A stretch of DNA of 64,000 bases from Parapedobacter deserti (GCF_042646065.1 NZ_JBHRTA010000037.1:62001-126000), one strand, 5' to 3'; positions 1 through 9,127 are shown, counted from the first letter of the stretch. Numbers and translations are program-made. Notes: generated by a model not told the origin, from the letters alone.

Positions 1-43
1 TGCCGAAAACGCCGAGAAAATGAAAGAAGGAGCAACGCTATAA
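1..43 (+). CDS. C-terminal end of an unidentified protein (cut by window edge)
   Basis: Only the last 13 codons are present (reading AENAEKMKEGATL, then TAA at 41-43). The Lys/Glu/Ala-rich helical tail is too short to assign a family. It is taken as coding because an open frame runs in from the edge and stops just before the tRNA promoter. It could equally be a chance open frame. Confidence 0.45.
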   Translation, partial: AENAEKMKEGATL

Positions 44-60
44 TTATTTTTAAAAAAATG

Positions 61-90
61 TTTGCAAATACAGAAAACACACTATATTTG
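61..90 (+). promoter_or_regulatory. Promoter of tRNA-Asp, Bacteroidota type
   Basis: A TTTG at 61-64 and a TATATTTG at 83-90 match the Bacteroidota -33 and -7 (TAnnTTTG) elements with 18 bases between them. The -7 element ends 19 bases before the mature tRNA 5' end. Confidence 0.75.
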
Positions 91-109
91 CAGTCCCAAA
101 CGGGAAGCA

Positions 110-186
110 GGTTCGGTAGTTCAGCTGGTTAGAATACATGCCTGTCACGCATGGGGTCGCGGGTTCGAGTCCCGTCCGGACCGCCA
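110..186 (+). tRNA. tRNA-Asp (anticodon GTC), CCA encoded
   Basis: The acceptor stem pairs GGTTCGG (110-116) with CCGGACC (176-182), with one G-T pair. The anticodon stem is CATGC/GCATG around the loop CTGTCAC, which places GTC at 144-146. The T arm carries GGTTCGAGTCC. The discriminator base is G183 and CCA is encoded at 184-186. It delivers aspartate to GAC and GAU codons. No copy of its 3' end recurs nearby, so there is no sign of an integrated element using it as an attachment site. Confidence 0.97.
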
Positions 187-222
187 GAAAGCCCTCTCTA
201 AGTCACTTAGAGGGGGCTTTGG
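187..222 (+). terminator. Terminator downstream of tRNA-Asp
   Basis: A strong hairpin, AAAGCCCTCTCTAAG against CTTAGAGGGGGCTTT with a three-base loop, begins directly after the CCA end. There is only a short T run in the descending arm. Confidence 0.8.
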
Positions 223-411
223 CATTTATGGGCATGTTCCTCCCACAAAACTCCCACTAACTTAAAACCTTATAGACGATATGATACGCACTGCAGTCCA
301 TATACGCACCCATGTATCACAAACCGGAATGTTAATATTTTTAGTAAAAAATTCAGGGGTGATTTGGACGCTAAATATCCATTATTTAACTTTGATAAAA
401 ATATTAGTTAT

Positions 412-1023
412 ATGGTTACCGTATCGCAACAAGCTATCACATACCAGCTGTATGAGTACCTGTTAATTATCAAGCCGGCCGATCACGCGCAAAAAGCCAT
501 AGAGGCTTTCAAACGATATCTTGTAAATAGTCACCGATATCACAACGCTATCGTCTCGAAAGGCCACATCACCCTTATGCGTTTTCTGCAATATGAAAGC
601 TACGAACAGCGGATTATCCAACGGCTGCAGCAAATTGCGGACACCATACGACCATTTGATGTAGAGTTGCAAGGTTTCGGCAGTTTCGGTCATACGTTGT
701 ATATAGACGTCAAGTCAGCTGATCCGATACGCCAGCTCGTAGCGATGCAACGGCAGGCGCTCCGTCCGTTGTTAAACGGATCAAAGGCGTTGACCCCATA
801 TTTCGTGACAAAGCCACATGTAACCATCGCACGGAAGCTCACTCCACCCCAGAACGACGCCATATGGCCGATCTGGAAAAGAACGCATTACCACGACAAG
901 TTCCGCGCTAAAAACATGATATTATTGCGGCGCATGGCCGGAACACTCCGTTACTCGACTGTTAAAAAGTTTAACTTCCTTGGCCTGCCCCGCTTTGGTA
1001 CGCAAGGAAGTTTATTCGCCTGA
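412..1023 (+). CDS. 2'-5' RNA ligase / 2H phosphoesterase family protein
   Basis: A 203-residue protein with the two HxT motifs that define the 2H phosphoesterase superfamily: GHITLMRF near residue 60 and KPHVTIARKL near 145. The paired histidines normally hydrolyse or form 2',5' or cyclic phosphodiester bonds, for example on tRNA fragments or 2',3'-cyclic phosphate ends. The family is clear but the cellular substrate cannot be read from sequence. I chose the ATG at 412 because family similarity begins near it and an A-rich stretch precedes it; a TTG at 364 in the same frame would add 16 residues. It converges with the sigma factor gene, with 7 bases between the stops. Confidence 0.85.
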   Translation: MVTVSQQAITYQLYEYLLIIKPADHAQKAIEAFKRYLVNSHRYHNAIVSKGHITLMRFLQYESYEQRIIQRLQQIADTIRPFDVELQGFGSFGHTLYIDVKSADPIRQLVAMQRQALRPLLNGSKALTPYFVTKPHVTIARKLTPPQNDAIWPIWKRTHYHDKFRAKNMILLRRMAGTLRYSTVKKFNFLGLPRFGTQGSLFA

Positions 1024-1030
1024 CCCGTTA

Positions 1031-1618
1031 TTATCCAATTTTCAACGCCAACTCCTTGCCATACATCATTTTACGGAGGTTATTGAGCGCATACCGCATC
1101 CTGCCGAGTGCGGTGTTGATGCTTACTTCGGTGACATCAGCGATTTCCTTAAAGCTCATGTCGCCATAATGACGCATAATAAGCACTTCTTTCTGGTCAT
1201 CGGGAAGGAGTTGTATCATCCTTCTTAAATCGCGGTGAGTTTGCTCGCGGATCATTCTCGTTTCCGCGCTCTCGTCGGCAAAGTGGAGTACATCAAAAAT
1301 ATCAAACCCATCACTGTTTACCACTACCGGCGTGCGACGTTCCTTGCGGTAGTGGTCTATCACCAGGTTATGTGCAATACGCATCACCCAAGGAAGGAAT
1401 TTACCTTCCTCGTTATATCGGCCGCCCCTAAGGGTGTTGATGACTTTGATAAATGTATCCTGAAAAATATCTTCCGCTAAATATTCGTCTTTCACCAACA
1501 AATAAATGGAAGTATATATCTTAGATTTATAGCGGTCTATCAAAATTTCCAGACCGGTCTCGTTACCTGATACATAGAGCCGGATAAGCTCTTGGTCGGT
1601 TCGTTGTTCAAGCTTCAT
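1031..1618 (-). CDS. ECF-type RNA polymerase sigma factor
   Basis: A 195-residue sigma-70 family protein with only regions 2 and 4. Region 2 spans about residues 20-90 and contains AEDIFQDTFIKV and the -10-binding stretch GKFLPWVMRIAHN. Region 4 (about 130-185) contains LPDDQKEVLIMRHYGDMSF and the helix-turn-helix EIADVTEVSINTALGRMRYA. ECF factors redirect RNA polymerase to stress or surface-related promoters. No anti-sigma factor or FecR-like gene lies beside it, so it is probably not of the FecI/SusC-trans-envelope type. Its target genes are unknown. Confidence 0.93.
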   Translation of the reverse strand: MKLEQRTDQELIRLYVSGNETGLEILIDRYKSKIYTSIYLLVKDEYLAEDIFQDTFIKVINTLRGGRYNEEGKFLPWVMRIAHNLVIDHYRKERRTPVVVNSDGFDIFDVLHFADESAETRMIREQTHRDLRRMIQLLPDDQKEVLIMRHYGDMSFKEIADVTEVSINTALGRMRYALNNLRKMMYGKELALKIG

Positions 1619-1808
1619 AATACGCTACGCTAGCTTTTTACTATTTTCAATAAATTAGTAATTCCTTCTTGTAGTCGTATTCCTATAGCAGCTCTCCTAT
1701 CAATGATCTCGTTAACTAACGTCAAAAAAAAACAAAATTTTCAGAAAATCAAAGCTTTTATTGTTTTTCCTTTACAACAGGCAGCGGATAGACAGGTGCC
1801 TTATAACG

Positions 1809-1843
1809 AAAAAGGCCTTGCCCATACGCTAGCAAAGCCTTAG
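1809..1843 (-). terminator. Terminator of glyA
   Basis: Read on the minus strand, AAGGCTTTGC and GCAAGGCCTT form a 10-bp stem followed by TTTTTCG. It lies 23 bases after the glyA stop. The remaining 1619-1808 region is AT-rich and holds no other recognisable feature; the sigma-gene promoter must lie there but no clear TAnnTTTG was seen. Confidence 0.8.
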
Positions 1844-1865
1844 TCAGTCATTCGAGAAAGTTGAT

Positions 1866-3137
1866 TTATTTATACAACGGATATTCTGCCATCAACGCCT
1901 TTACTTTGTTTTGGATTTTCTCCAGCGTACTGTCGTCGTCGTGTTTAATAAGTGCCACATCGATCATCTCAGCGATTTCCTGCATTTCCTGCTCCTTAAG
2001 TTTCCGTGAGGTAATCGCCGCCGTGCCCAAGCGAATGCCGGAGGTCACAAATGGCGACTTATCGTCAAATGGCACCATGTTTTTATTGATCGTGATTCCT
2101 GCCTTACCCAATGCGGCTTCGGCGGCCTTGCCGCTGATCCCCTTATTCCGAAGATCAATCAGCATCAAGTGATTATCTGTACCCCCGGAAATGATATGGT
2201 ATCCCTTGTCCACAAAAATCTGTGCTAACGCAGCAGCATTTTTTTTCACCTGGACGATATATTCCATATAATCATCGCTCAGCGCTTCGCCAAAAGCGAT
2301 GGCTTTGGCCGCGATAATATGTTCCAGCGGGCCGCCCTGCGTGCCGGGAAACACGGCCAAATCAAGCAGGGAAGTAATGCTACGAATTTCACCCTTGGGT
2401 GTTTTGATTCCCCATGGATTCTCAAAATCCTTTCCTACCATAATGAGCCCACCACGGGGTCCACGCAATGTTTTATGCGTAGTTGTAGTGACCACATGGC
2501 AATGCGGCAGCGGATCACTTAGCAGCCCGCGGGCAATCAGTCCAGCAGGATGCGATATATCAGCCATTACCAGCGCTCCGATTTCGTCGGCCACTCGGCG
2601 GATGAAAGCGTAGTCCCAATCACGGGAATAGGCAGATGCACCGCAGATAATCACCTTGGGCTTTTCCTGTAAGGCAATTTCTTCCAACTGCTTATAGTCT
2701 ATCAATCCGGTCTCTTTGTCTACACCGTAAAACAACGGCTGATACAATTTACCTGAGAAATTGACGGTAGCACCGTGGGTAAGGTGTCCTCCATGGGAGA
2801 GATCGAAACCTAAGATTTTGTCACCCGGCTGCAGCAGCGCCAAAAATACAGCGGCATTGGCCTGGGCTCCTGAATGTGGCTGCACATTCACCCATTCAGC
2901 GTTGAAAAGCTCCTTAGCGCGTTCAATGGCAATGGTTTCCACCTCATCAACCACTTCGCAGCCGCCGTAGTACCGCTTTCCGGGCAAACCCTCGGCATAT
3001 TTATTGGTAAGCACCGACCCGGCAGCTTCCATCACCTGCTTACTGACAAAGTTTTCCGACGCAATAAGTTCAATACCTTCCTCCTGACGCCTGAGCTCTT
3101 CATTGATTAGGTTAAATATAGTCTCGTCTCTTCTCAT
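1866..3137 (-). CDS. glyA: Serine hydroxymethyltransferase
   Basis: A 423-residue PLP enzyme that interconverts serine and glycine while charging tetrahydrofolate with a one-carbon unit; it acts in the cytoplasm. The PLP lysine is K222 in the family signature [14 protein letters not shown]. The N-terminal ELIASENF signature and HSGAQAN are also present. Length is normal for the family. It has its own promoter and terminator and so appears to be a single-gene unit. Confidence 0.98.
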   Translation of the reverse strand: MRRDETIFNLINEELRRQEEGIELIASENFVSKQVMEAAGSVLTNKYAEGLPGKRYYGGCEVVDEVETIAIERAKELFNAEWVNVQPHSGAQANAAVFLALLQPGDKILGFDLSHGGHLTHGATVNFSGKLYQPLFYGVDKETGLIDYKQLEEIALQEKPKVIICGASAYSRDWDYAFIRRVADEIGALVMADISHPAGLIARGLLSDPLPHCHVVTTTTHKTLRGPRGGLIMVGKDFENPWGIKTPKGEIRSITSLLDLAVFPGTQGGPLEHIIAAKAIAFGEALSDDYMEYIVQVKKNAAALAQIFVDKGYHIISGGTDNHLMLIDLRNKGISGKAAEAALGKAGITINKNMVPFDDKSPFVTSGIRLGTAAITSRKLKEQEMQEIAEMIDVALIKHDDDSTLEKIQNKVKALMAEYPLYK

Positions 3138-3171
3138 TATGACACAAATAATTGAATGTTAAAAAGTTGCG

Positions 3172-3201
3172 CAAAGATATAAACTTAGGTACAATAATCA
3201 A
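3172..3201 (-). promoter_or_regulatory. glyA promoter
   Basis: On the minus strand, TTG (3201-3199), 19 bases, then TATCTTTG (3179-3172): a perfect Bacteroidota promoter. The predicted transcript starts about 28 bases before the glyA ATG. Confidence 0.85.
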
Positions 3202-3725
3202 CCTCCTAACTCACTTTTGATGGTTTTAAGTGCAAGATCGTAAGGATTCTCATCCAACTCGGCAATATGCGAAAGCAGCAAATTGCTGAAGTCCTTCGCA
3301 CTGGCCGTCGCAGGCAATCCTCCACCCGCATTGCGGATAAGTGCAACCGTTTGATCTTTCAGTTGTCTGGTAATACCCCATGCAATGTCGCTCACGTAAA
3401 GCTGTTGCGTAATATTATGCTGGTACTCAGCCCGTATCTCATTGATTAGCAATTGTTGGAAATCGGAAGCCGCTAAACCCGGCTCATGTAGACGCAGCAG
3501 AAGGTTTGCTGGATTGATACGCTCAATCAACAACACGATGCGCTCGTATGCTTGCAACCGCAACGACAGCAATTCCTTATTAGTGATGCGCTTTAAGTCA
3601 AAGGATTTGACACGAAAGACATGGTTGTTATATTTAGGCCAAAACATCCAATTAGCCACGCCTACAACAATACATCCAGCTAAGGTGTATTTAATAAGGT
3701 CTAGTGAAAACGAGGTGATGTCCAT
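3198..3725 (-). CDS. Conserved Bacteroidetes membrane-anchored protein of unknown function
   Basis: A 175-residue protein with one N-terminal membrane segment (about residues 10-30, LIKYTLAGCIVVGVANWMFW), followed by a mostly helical region rich in Leu, Arg and Glu that likely lies in the cytoplasm. I do not recognise a named domain, though its shape resembles proteins found widely in Sphingobacteriaceae. The ATG at 3725 is preferred; a TTG at 3749 would add 8 residues. Its stop overlaps the glyA promoter, so the two genes may share transcription. Confidence 0.7.
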   Translation of the reverse strand: MDITSFSLDLIKYTLAGCIVVGVANWMFWPKYNNHVFRVKSFDLKRITNKELLSLRLQAYERIVLLIERINPANLLLRLHEPGLAASDFQQLLINEIRAEYQHNITQQLYVSDIAWGITRQLKDQTVALIRNAGGGLPATASAKDFSNLLLSHIAELDENPYDLALKTIKSELGG

Positions 3726-3791
3726 TATGTTATAGGTTTGTTTATGCAACGTAAAAATCTATATTTCTGTGCAAAAGTGGCGAATTTTATG

Positions 3792-3799
3792 TATTTTTG
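3792..3799 (+). promoter_or_regulatory. -7 element for the IscA-like gene
   Basis: TATTTTTG fits TAnnTTTG and lies 27 bases before the start codon. No good TTG is seen at the -33 position. Confidence 0.55.
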
Positions 3800-3826
3800 T
3801 AAGCACTGGATTAAAATAAATATGAG

Positions 3827-4180
3827 ATGAGTACAGCGACGCTTTCCGCTTCGGCACCATTGACCTTGACACCGGGAGCCATCGTGGAGCTAAAGAAATT
3901 GAAAGAGCAGCAGGAAATATCAGCGGACTTCGGATTACGCATAGGAGTCGAGGGCGGTGGGTGTGCAGGGATGAACTACATTTTGGGATTCGACCAAAAG
4001 AAAGAAGGTGACTCCGAATATGAGATCGAAGGGATACGGATTTTTATGAACAAAGCTCACGGACTGTATCTTGCCGGCATGGAAATCGATTTCAAAAGTG
4101 GTTTGGATGCCCGTGGCTTTACCTTCAACAACCCCAATGCAACAAGCACCTGTGGCTGTGGATCGTCGTTTTCGGCATAA
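3827..4180 (+). CDS. HesB/IscA-type iron-sulfur cluster assembly protein
   Basis: A 117-residue A-type carrier protein. The three conserved cysteines of the family are visible: one in GGGCAGMNY near residue 46 and two in the C-terminal STCGCGSS. These bind iron or a [2Fe-2S]/[4Fe-4S] cluster and pass it to target enzymes in the cytoplasm. The first 13 residues (Ser/Thr/Ala-rich) extend beyond the usual start. No iscS, iscU or suf genes are adjacent, so it is a stand-alone carrier here. Confidence 0.93.
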   Translation: MSTATLSASAPLTLTPGAIVELKKLKEQQEISADFGLRIGVEGGGCAGMNYILGFDQKKEGDSEYEIEGIRIFMNKAHGLYLAGMEIDFKSGLDARGFTFNNPNATSTCGCGSSFSA

Positions 4181-4484
4181 TTTGTCCCAAGGCGATCGAC
4201 GCAAAACAAAATGCAGCTGAGCGGCTTCATTGGTAATCTCATTTCAGCAGTTTGGCCGGTCACTTTTCCAGTTGCCCACCAGCGACGGAAATAAGCAGTA
4301 TCCAAGCGGTAAATTCTATGTTCTGCAAAGTCATGACTCAGCCGGTTGCAGGCCGAACCTCTGGAATCGGCTAGCTTGTTCCCAATTTCAAGTTGAAAAG
4401 CAAGCCGTCTGAATCAACCCTCCCCTTCTTCATTTAACAATAATTCCCTATCTTTGCATCCTCATTTTTGAACACAAATAATTG
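4181..4484. other. 304-base gap: promoter of ileS, otherwise nothing recognised
   Basis: Apart from the ileS -7 element, there is no RNA gene, hairpin terminator or convincing ORF. Short frames exist on both strands (for example plus 4230-4412) but lack family likeness and a ribosome-binding context. No T-box-like structure was recognised before ileS. Confidence 0.5.
4449..4456 (+). promoter_or_regulatory. -7 element for ileS
   Basis: TATCTTTG lies 28 bases before the ileS ATG and fits TAnnTTTG. No clear TTG is present 17-23 bases upstream. Confidence 0.6.
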
Positions 4485-7400
4485 ATGTACAAGGAATATA
4501 AGCAGCTCGATCTATCCGCCATTGGAAAGGAAGTATTAGAACGTTGGCAAGCCGAAAACATTTTCGAAAAAAGCATCACCCAGCGTCCTGCAGATAAGCC
4601 GTACACGTTTTATGAAGGCCCACCCTCAGCCAACGGCATGCCTGGCATCCACCATGTGATGGCGCGTGCCATTAAGGATATCTTCTGCCGTTACAAAACC
4701 TTGAAAGGCTACCAGGTAAAACGCAAGGGCGGGTGGGATACGCACGGTCTGCCCATCGAGCTTGCTGTCGAAAAAACGCTTGGCATTACTAAAGAAGACA
4801 TCGGCAAAACCATATCCGTGGCTGACTACAACGCCGCCTGTCGAAGGGAAGTAATGAAATATACCGATGTATGGAACGACCTGACCAACAAAATGGGCTA
4901 TTGGGTAGACCTCGAAAACCCATACATAACTTACGAAAACGAATACATTGAGACACTGTGGTGGATACTGAAAGAACTGTATAAAAAAGGACTGCTATAC
5001 AAAGGGTATACGATCCAACCTTACTCTCCCAAGGCCGGCTCGGGCCTCAGCTCCCACGAGCTGAACCAACCCGGCACATACAAGATGATTAAGGACACGA
5101 CTATCGTGGCGGAGTTCCGCATCAAAAAAGACCAGGTGCACCCTGCCATGGCAACGCTTTTTGAAGACGAAAACGAGGACACGGCATTCCTTGCTTGGAC
5201 CACCACCCCCTGGACATTACCCGCAAACAGTGCACTGGTCGTCGGAAAGGATATTCGTTATGTCAAAATACGGACATTCAACCAATACACCCATCAGCCG
5301 GTAAACGTCATACTGGCCGAAGAACTGATCGGCAGATACTTCAAATCCGAAGGACAGAACATCCCACTGAAAAATTACCAGCAGGGCGACAAAGTTATCC
5401 CATGGGAGATCAGAGCAAAATATTCCGGTGCCGAACTGATCAATCTCCGCTACCATCAGTTACTTCCTTATGTTACTAACGATGTGTTGGAGCAGAAAGG
5501 CTTCCGTGTGATCGCGGGGGATTTCGTGACCACTGAAGACGGCACAGGCATTGTGCATTCATCAGCTACTTTCGGTGCAGATGACTTCCGTGTAAGCAAA
5601 GAAAATGACATACCCGGTGTCTTCGTCACTGACGAAAATGGCAAGGACGTGCCCATCGTGGATAAACAGGGCCGCTTCGTCAAAGAAATCGGAGAATTCG
5701 GCGGACGATTTGTCAAAGAGGAATATTATAGCGACGAGGAGCGTGCTGCCGAAGGGTTCAAACCCACGGACGTACTGATTGCGATCAAGCTGAAGGAAGA
5801 AAACAAGGCCTTTGAAGTTAAGAAATACGAGCACAGCTATCCCCATTGCTGGCGCACGGATAAGCCGGTGCTTTATTACCCACTAGACAGCTGGTTCATC
5901 CGCACCACCGCTGTGAAGGATGAATTGGTAGCGCTCAACAAGACCATCAATTGGAAACCAGAGGCTACGGGCACTGGCCGGTTCGGCAACTGGTTGGAAA
6001 ATCTGGTAGACTGGAATCTCTCCCGTTCGCGTTACTGGGGCACCCCACTGCCCATTTGGCGAAGCGAAGACGAAAACGAAGAAATTTGCATCGGTTCCAT
6101 CGGAGAACTGAAAACGCGCATCGAACAAAGCTTGAGCTCCGATGTACTCGACGATGATGAGAAAGATAAGCTGCGGGAATACCTGAACAAGTTTGGTACT
6201 GACAAATTGGACCTCCATCGCCCATATGTTGACAATGTCATTCTAGTGTCCGATGCCGGCCAAAAACTTTACCGCGAACCGGACCTCATCGATGTGTGGT
6301 TCGATAGCGGTGCCATGCCATTTGCGCAGTGGGGATTGGATTACGGGAAAATTGCTGTGGGTAGTGATGTCCCGTTCAAAGATGGTTTCGAAGGTGCCTA
6401 TCCTGCGGATTTTATCGCCGAAGGCGTAGATCAAACCAGGGGATGGTTTTTCACCCTGCATGCCATTTCTACGATGCTACAGCACTCCGTAGCTTTCAAA
6501 AACGTGGTTTCAAACGGACTGGTACTGGATAAAAACGGCAACAAGATGTCGAAGCGGCTGGGCAACGCTGTAGACCCGTTTTCCACTATCGAAAAATACA
6601 GTGCAGATGCAACACGCTGGTATATGATCAGCAATGCTGCGCCTTGGGACAACCTCAAATTCAACGAGGAGGGACTGGATGAAGTGCGTCGAAAGTTTTT
6701 CGGCACGTTGTACAACATTTATGCGTTCTTTGCGCTGTATGCCAATATCGATAAGTTTGCCTACGCGGAGTCCGATCTGCCCATTGATACGCGCCCCGAA
6801 ATAGATCGCTGGATCATCTCCCTGCTCAACAGCCTCACTAAAGAGGTGGACGGCTATTACGAGGATTTCGAGCCGACCAAGGCCGCACGCGCCATTCAGA
6901 CATTCGTAGACGAACATCTCAGCAATTGGTACGTAAGGCTTTGCCGTAGGCGTTTCTGGAAAGGTGAATACACCGAAGACAAAATATCGGCCTACCAGAC
7001 GCTATATACGTGCCTCAAGACCGTCGCCAAGCTGATGTCGCCCATTGCGCCATTTTTCAGTGACCGGCTCTACCTCGACTTGAACAACACGACAGCCAAG
7101 GAACGTGCCGAATCGGTCCATTTGGCGGATTTTCCGGCTTATCAAGAGAACTTGGTGGACAAGGCTCTGGAAGAGCGGATGGCCCTGGCACAGAATATCT
7201 CTTCGCTCACCCTGTCGCTGCGCAAGAAAACAGGTATCAATGTACGGCAACCGCTTAACAAAATCCTGTTGCCCGTGCTCCACGGAGACTTTCAACAGCA
7301 AGTTGAAAGCGTGAAAGACCTCATCTTGTCAGAGACCAATATTAAGAAAATAGCGTTTATAAACGACACTTCGGGCATCATCAAAAAGAAGATCAAACCC

Positions 7401-7898
7401 AATTTCAAGACCCTTGGCCCGAAAGTGGGCAAGGATATGAAAGTCGTGGCGGCTGCCATCCAAGCGTTCTCACCCGGTGATATCGCTCGATTGGAACGTG
7501 ATGGACAAATCGAAATAACCAATACACAATACACCATACAACTAAGCGATGTCGAAATCATAGCGGAAGATGTGGCCGGATGGCAAGTAGCTAATTTGGG
7601 AGGTCTCACGGTCGCGCTCGATATAAACATCACACCAGTGCTCAGAAATGAAGGCATTTCACGCGAATTAGTGAACCGCATTCAGAACCTCCGCAAGGAG
7701 CGCGGACTTGAGGTGACCGACCGGATAAAGGTAAGCATCAGTAACGTCCCTGACATTGCTGAAGCTGCGAAAGGTAATTTATCTTATATTCGTACCGAGA
7801 TATTGGCAGACTCTTTGCTGTTTGAGGATACTCTTGTTGACGGTGATAAAATAGAAATCGCTGAAAAGGAATTAAATGTAAAAATCGAAAAAGTTTAA
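4485..7898 (+). CDS. ileS: Isoleucyl-tRNA synthetase, type 2, with swapped HIGH motif (GIHH)
   Basis: A 1137-residue class Ia synthetase charging tRNA-Ile, cytoplasmic and essential. The Rossmann fold signature GPPSANGMPGIHH (residues 45-57) replaces the usual HIGH with GIHH, first and third residues exchanged. KMSKR is at nt 6543-6557. The editing domain (about 190-400) and the anticodon-binding and long C-terminal regions follow. The size and KMSKR point to the eukaryote-like IleRS2 type, known for low mupirocin sensitivity, and GxHH forms are reported as especially resistant. ATG 4485 is chosen over the TTG just before it. It leads a run with the DksA-like gene (4 bases downstream) and lspA. 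Confidence 0.97.
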   Translation: MYKEYKQLDLSAIGKEVLERWQAENIFEKSITQRPADKPYTFYEGPPSANGMPGIHHVMARAIKDIFCRYKTLKGYQVKRKGGWDTHGLPIELAVEKTLGITKEDIGKTISVADYNAACRREVMKYTDVWNDLTNKMGYWVDLENPYITYENEYIETLWWILKELYKKGLLYKGYTIQPYSPKAGSGLSSHELNQPGTYKMIKDTTIVAEFRIKKDQVHPAMATLFEDENEDTAFLAWTTTPWTLPANSALVVGKDIRYVKIRTFNQYTHQPVNVILAEELIGRYFKSEGQNIPLKNYQQGDKVIPWEIRAKYSGAELINLRYHQLLPYVTNDVLEQKGFRVIAGDFVTTEDGTGIVHSSATFGADDFRVSKENDIPGVFVTDENGKDVPIVDKQGRFVKEIGEFGGRFVKEEYYSDEERAAEGFKPTDVLIAIKLKEENKAFEVKKYEHSYPHCWRTDKPVLYYPLDSWFIRTTAVKDELVALNKTINWKPEATGTGRFGNWLENLVDWNLSRSRYWGTPLPIWRSEDENEEICIGSIGELKTRIEQSLSSDVLDDDEKDKLREYLNKFGTDKLDLHRPYVDNVILVSDAGQKLYREPDLIDVWFDSGAMPFAQWGLDYGKIAVGSDVPFKDGFEGAYPADFIAEGVDQTRGWFFTLHAISTMLQHSVAFKNVVSNGLVLDKNGNKMSKRLGNAVDPFSTIEKYSADATRWYMISNAAPWDNLKFNEEGLDEVRRKFFGTLYNIYAFFALYANIDKFAYAESDLPIDTRPEIDRWIISLLNSLTKEVDGYYEDFEPTKAARAIQTFVDEHLSNWYVRLCRRRFWKGEYTEDKISAYQTLYTCLKTVAKLMSPIAPFFSDRLYLDLNNTTAKERAESVHLADFPAYQENLVDKALEERMALAQNISSLTLSLRKKTGINVRQPLNKILLPVLHGDFQQQVESVKDLILSETNIKKIAFINDTSGIIKKKIKPNFKTLGPKVGKDMKVVAAAIQAFSPGDIARLERDGQIEITNTQYTIQLSDVEIIAEDVAGWQVANLGGLTVALDINITPVLRNEGISRELVNRIQNLRKERGLEVTDRIKVSISNVPDIAEAAKGNLSYIRTEILADSLLFEDTLVDGDKIEIAEKELNVKIEKV

Positions 7899-7902
7899 AA
7901 TT

Positions 7903-8289
7903 ATGGCAAACAACAGTGAAAAAACGCGGTATAGCGACGCCGAATTGCAGGAGTTCAAGGAAATCATTTTGGAAAAACTTCGCATTGCCAGAGAAGAACT
8001 GTCAGCCCTTACCAAGTCTTTGAACAGCAGTAACGCCAACGGCACTGACGACACGGCAGGAACTTTCAAGACCTTGGAAGATGGCTCTGCTACGCTGGAG
8101 AAAGAGCAAACCAATCAATTGGCAGCCCGTCAGAAGAAATTCATTGACAATCTGGAAGCTGCATTGGTCCGTATCGAAAACAAAACATACGGTATTTGCC
8201 GCGAAACCGGCAAACTCATTCAAAAGGAACGTCTCCGCGCGGTGCCGCATACCACACTGAGCATGGAAGCCAAGTTGAAACAATATTAA
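7903..8289 (+). CDS. TraR/DksA-like protein with a degenerate zinc finger
   Basis: A 128-residue protein: a long helical coiled-coil segment (about 10-95) followed by the DksA C-terminal zinc-finger fold (YGICRETGKLIQKERLRAVP). Classical DksA has four cysteines; here one Cys remains and the other positions are Thr, Pro or His, so zinc is probably not bound in the usual way. DksA proteins enter the RNA polymerase secondary channel and modulate initiation with ppGpp. Bacteroidota members are often like this, and the role here is inferred. It sits 4 bases after ileS and so is almost certainly co-transcribed. Confidence 0.85.
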   Translation: MANNSEKTRYSDAELQEFKEIILEKLRIAREELSALTKSLNSSNANGTDDTAGTFKTLEDGSATLEKEQTNQLAARQKKFIDNLEAALVRIENKTYGICRETGKLIQKERLRAVPHTTLSMEAKLKQY

Positions 8290-8374
8290 CAGCGATCAGC
8301 ATTCAGTTTTCGGAAGCCAGCCATGACAACTGCAGAAACCGACAGCTGATTACTGATAGTCGACAGCTTAAAAC

Positions 8375-9025
8375 ATGAAAGGCTATAGCAAACCCCTTAT
8401 ACTTATTTTATCCGTGCTGGCAGTCGATCAACTTTCGAAGTTTTGGATCAAGCTCAATATGACACTCGGGCAGGAATACAAAATCTTCGGCGACTGGTTT
8501 ATCATCCATTTCACTGAAAATAACGGCATGGCGTTCGGTCTGGAATTTGGTGGCGAAACCGGCAAACTGGCACTGTCATTGTTCCGCATCATAGCAGTGA
8601 TCGGAATCGGTTATGGTTTGCATTATATGATTAAGCGGAAATATCACCGCGGATTCATTCTCAATGTTGCGCTTATCTTTGCCGGAGCGATGGGCAATAT
8701 CATCGACTCGACGTTTTATGGCGTCATATTCAGCGAAAGCACCTGGTTTGAAAAAGCACGGCTTTTCCCCGCCGAAGGCGGCTATTCAAGCCTACTTCAT
8801 GGAAAAGTGGTCGATATGCTATACTTCCCCATTATCAAAGGGAATTTCCCTACATGGTTTCCGATTTGGGGCGGGGAAGATTTTCTCTTTTTCAGACCGG
8901 TATTCAATGTTGCTGACTCGGCTATTACCGTGGCCGTGGCACTCATCCTCCTCTATCAAAAACATTATTTTAAAGAAGAAGTTGTAGAACCAGCGAGCTA
9001 TAACAGTGAAGTGGTGGAAGACTGA
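8375..9025 (+). CDS. lspA: Lipoprotein signal peptidase (signal peptidase II)
   Basis: A 216-residue inner-membrane aspartic protease that removes signal peptides from prolipoproteins. Four membrane segments are visible. The catalytic aspartates are D111 (GNIIDS) and D181 (FNVADS), and the family ENNGMAFG motif is near 48-55. At 216 residues it is longer than proteobacterial LspA (about 165) because of an insert at roughly 115-175 with STWFEKARLFP and WFPIWGGEDF, which is usual for Bacteroidota. Its substrates in this window include the SusD, DUF5689, DUF1080 and GDPD lipoproteins. It lies 85 bases after the DksA-like gene. Confidence 0.97.
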   Translation: MKGYSKPLILILSVLAVDQLSKFWIKLNMTLGQEYKIFGDWFIIHFTENNGMAFGLEFGGETGKLALSLFRIIAVIGIGYGLHYMIKRKYHRGFILNVALIFAGAMGNIIDSTFYGVIFSESTWFEKARLFPAEGGYSSLLHGKVVDMLYFPIIKGNFPTWFPIWGGEDFLFFRPVFNVADSAITVAVALILLYQKHYFKEEVVEPASYNSEVVED

Positions 9026-9068
9026 GTGTGCAGATAAATGTAACAAGGTTTAAGACTAAGGTTGATAA

Positions 9069-9106
9069 AGGAAGCGCGCGCCATCGGTTGGCGCGCGCTT
9101 CTTTCG
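9069..9106. terminator. Bidirectional terminator between lspA and gnd
   Basis: A perfect 12-bp GC-rich stem, GAAGCGCGCGCC (9071-9082) and GGCGCGCGCTTC (9090-9101), with a 7-base loop, flanked by short T runs on each strand. It lies between two convergent genes. Confidence 0.88.
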
Positions 9107-9127
9107 TTGAATCCGCTTGGTTATTCG

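Noticed and set aside
110..186. tRNA-Asp as an integration site for a mobile element.
   Set aside because: No integrase gene and no repeat of the tRNA 3' end was seen downstream in the window.
4230..4412. A 60-codon plus frame in the gap before ileS, with a 82-codon minus frame across it.
   Set aside because: Neither resembles a known protein, and both lack a start context. They look like chance frames.
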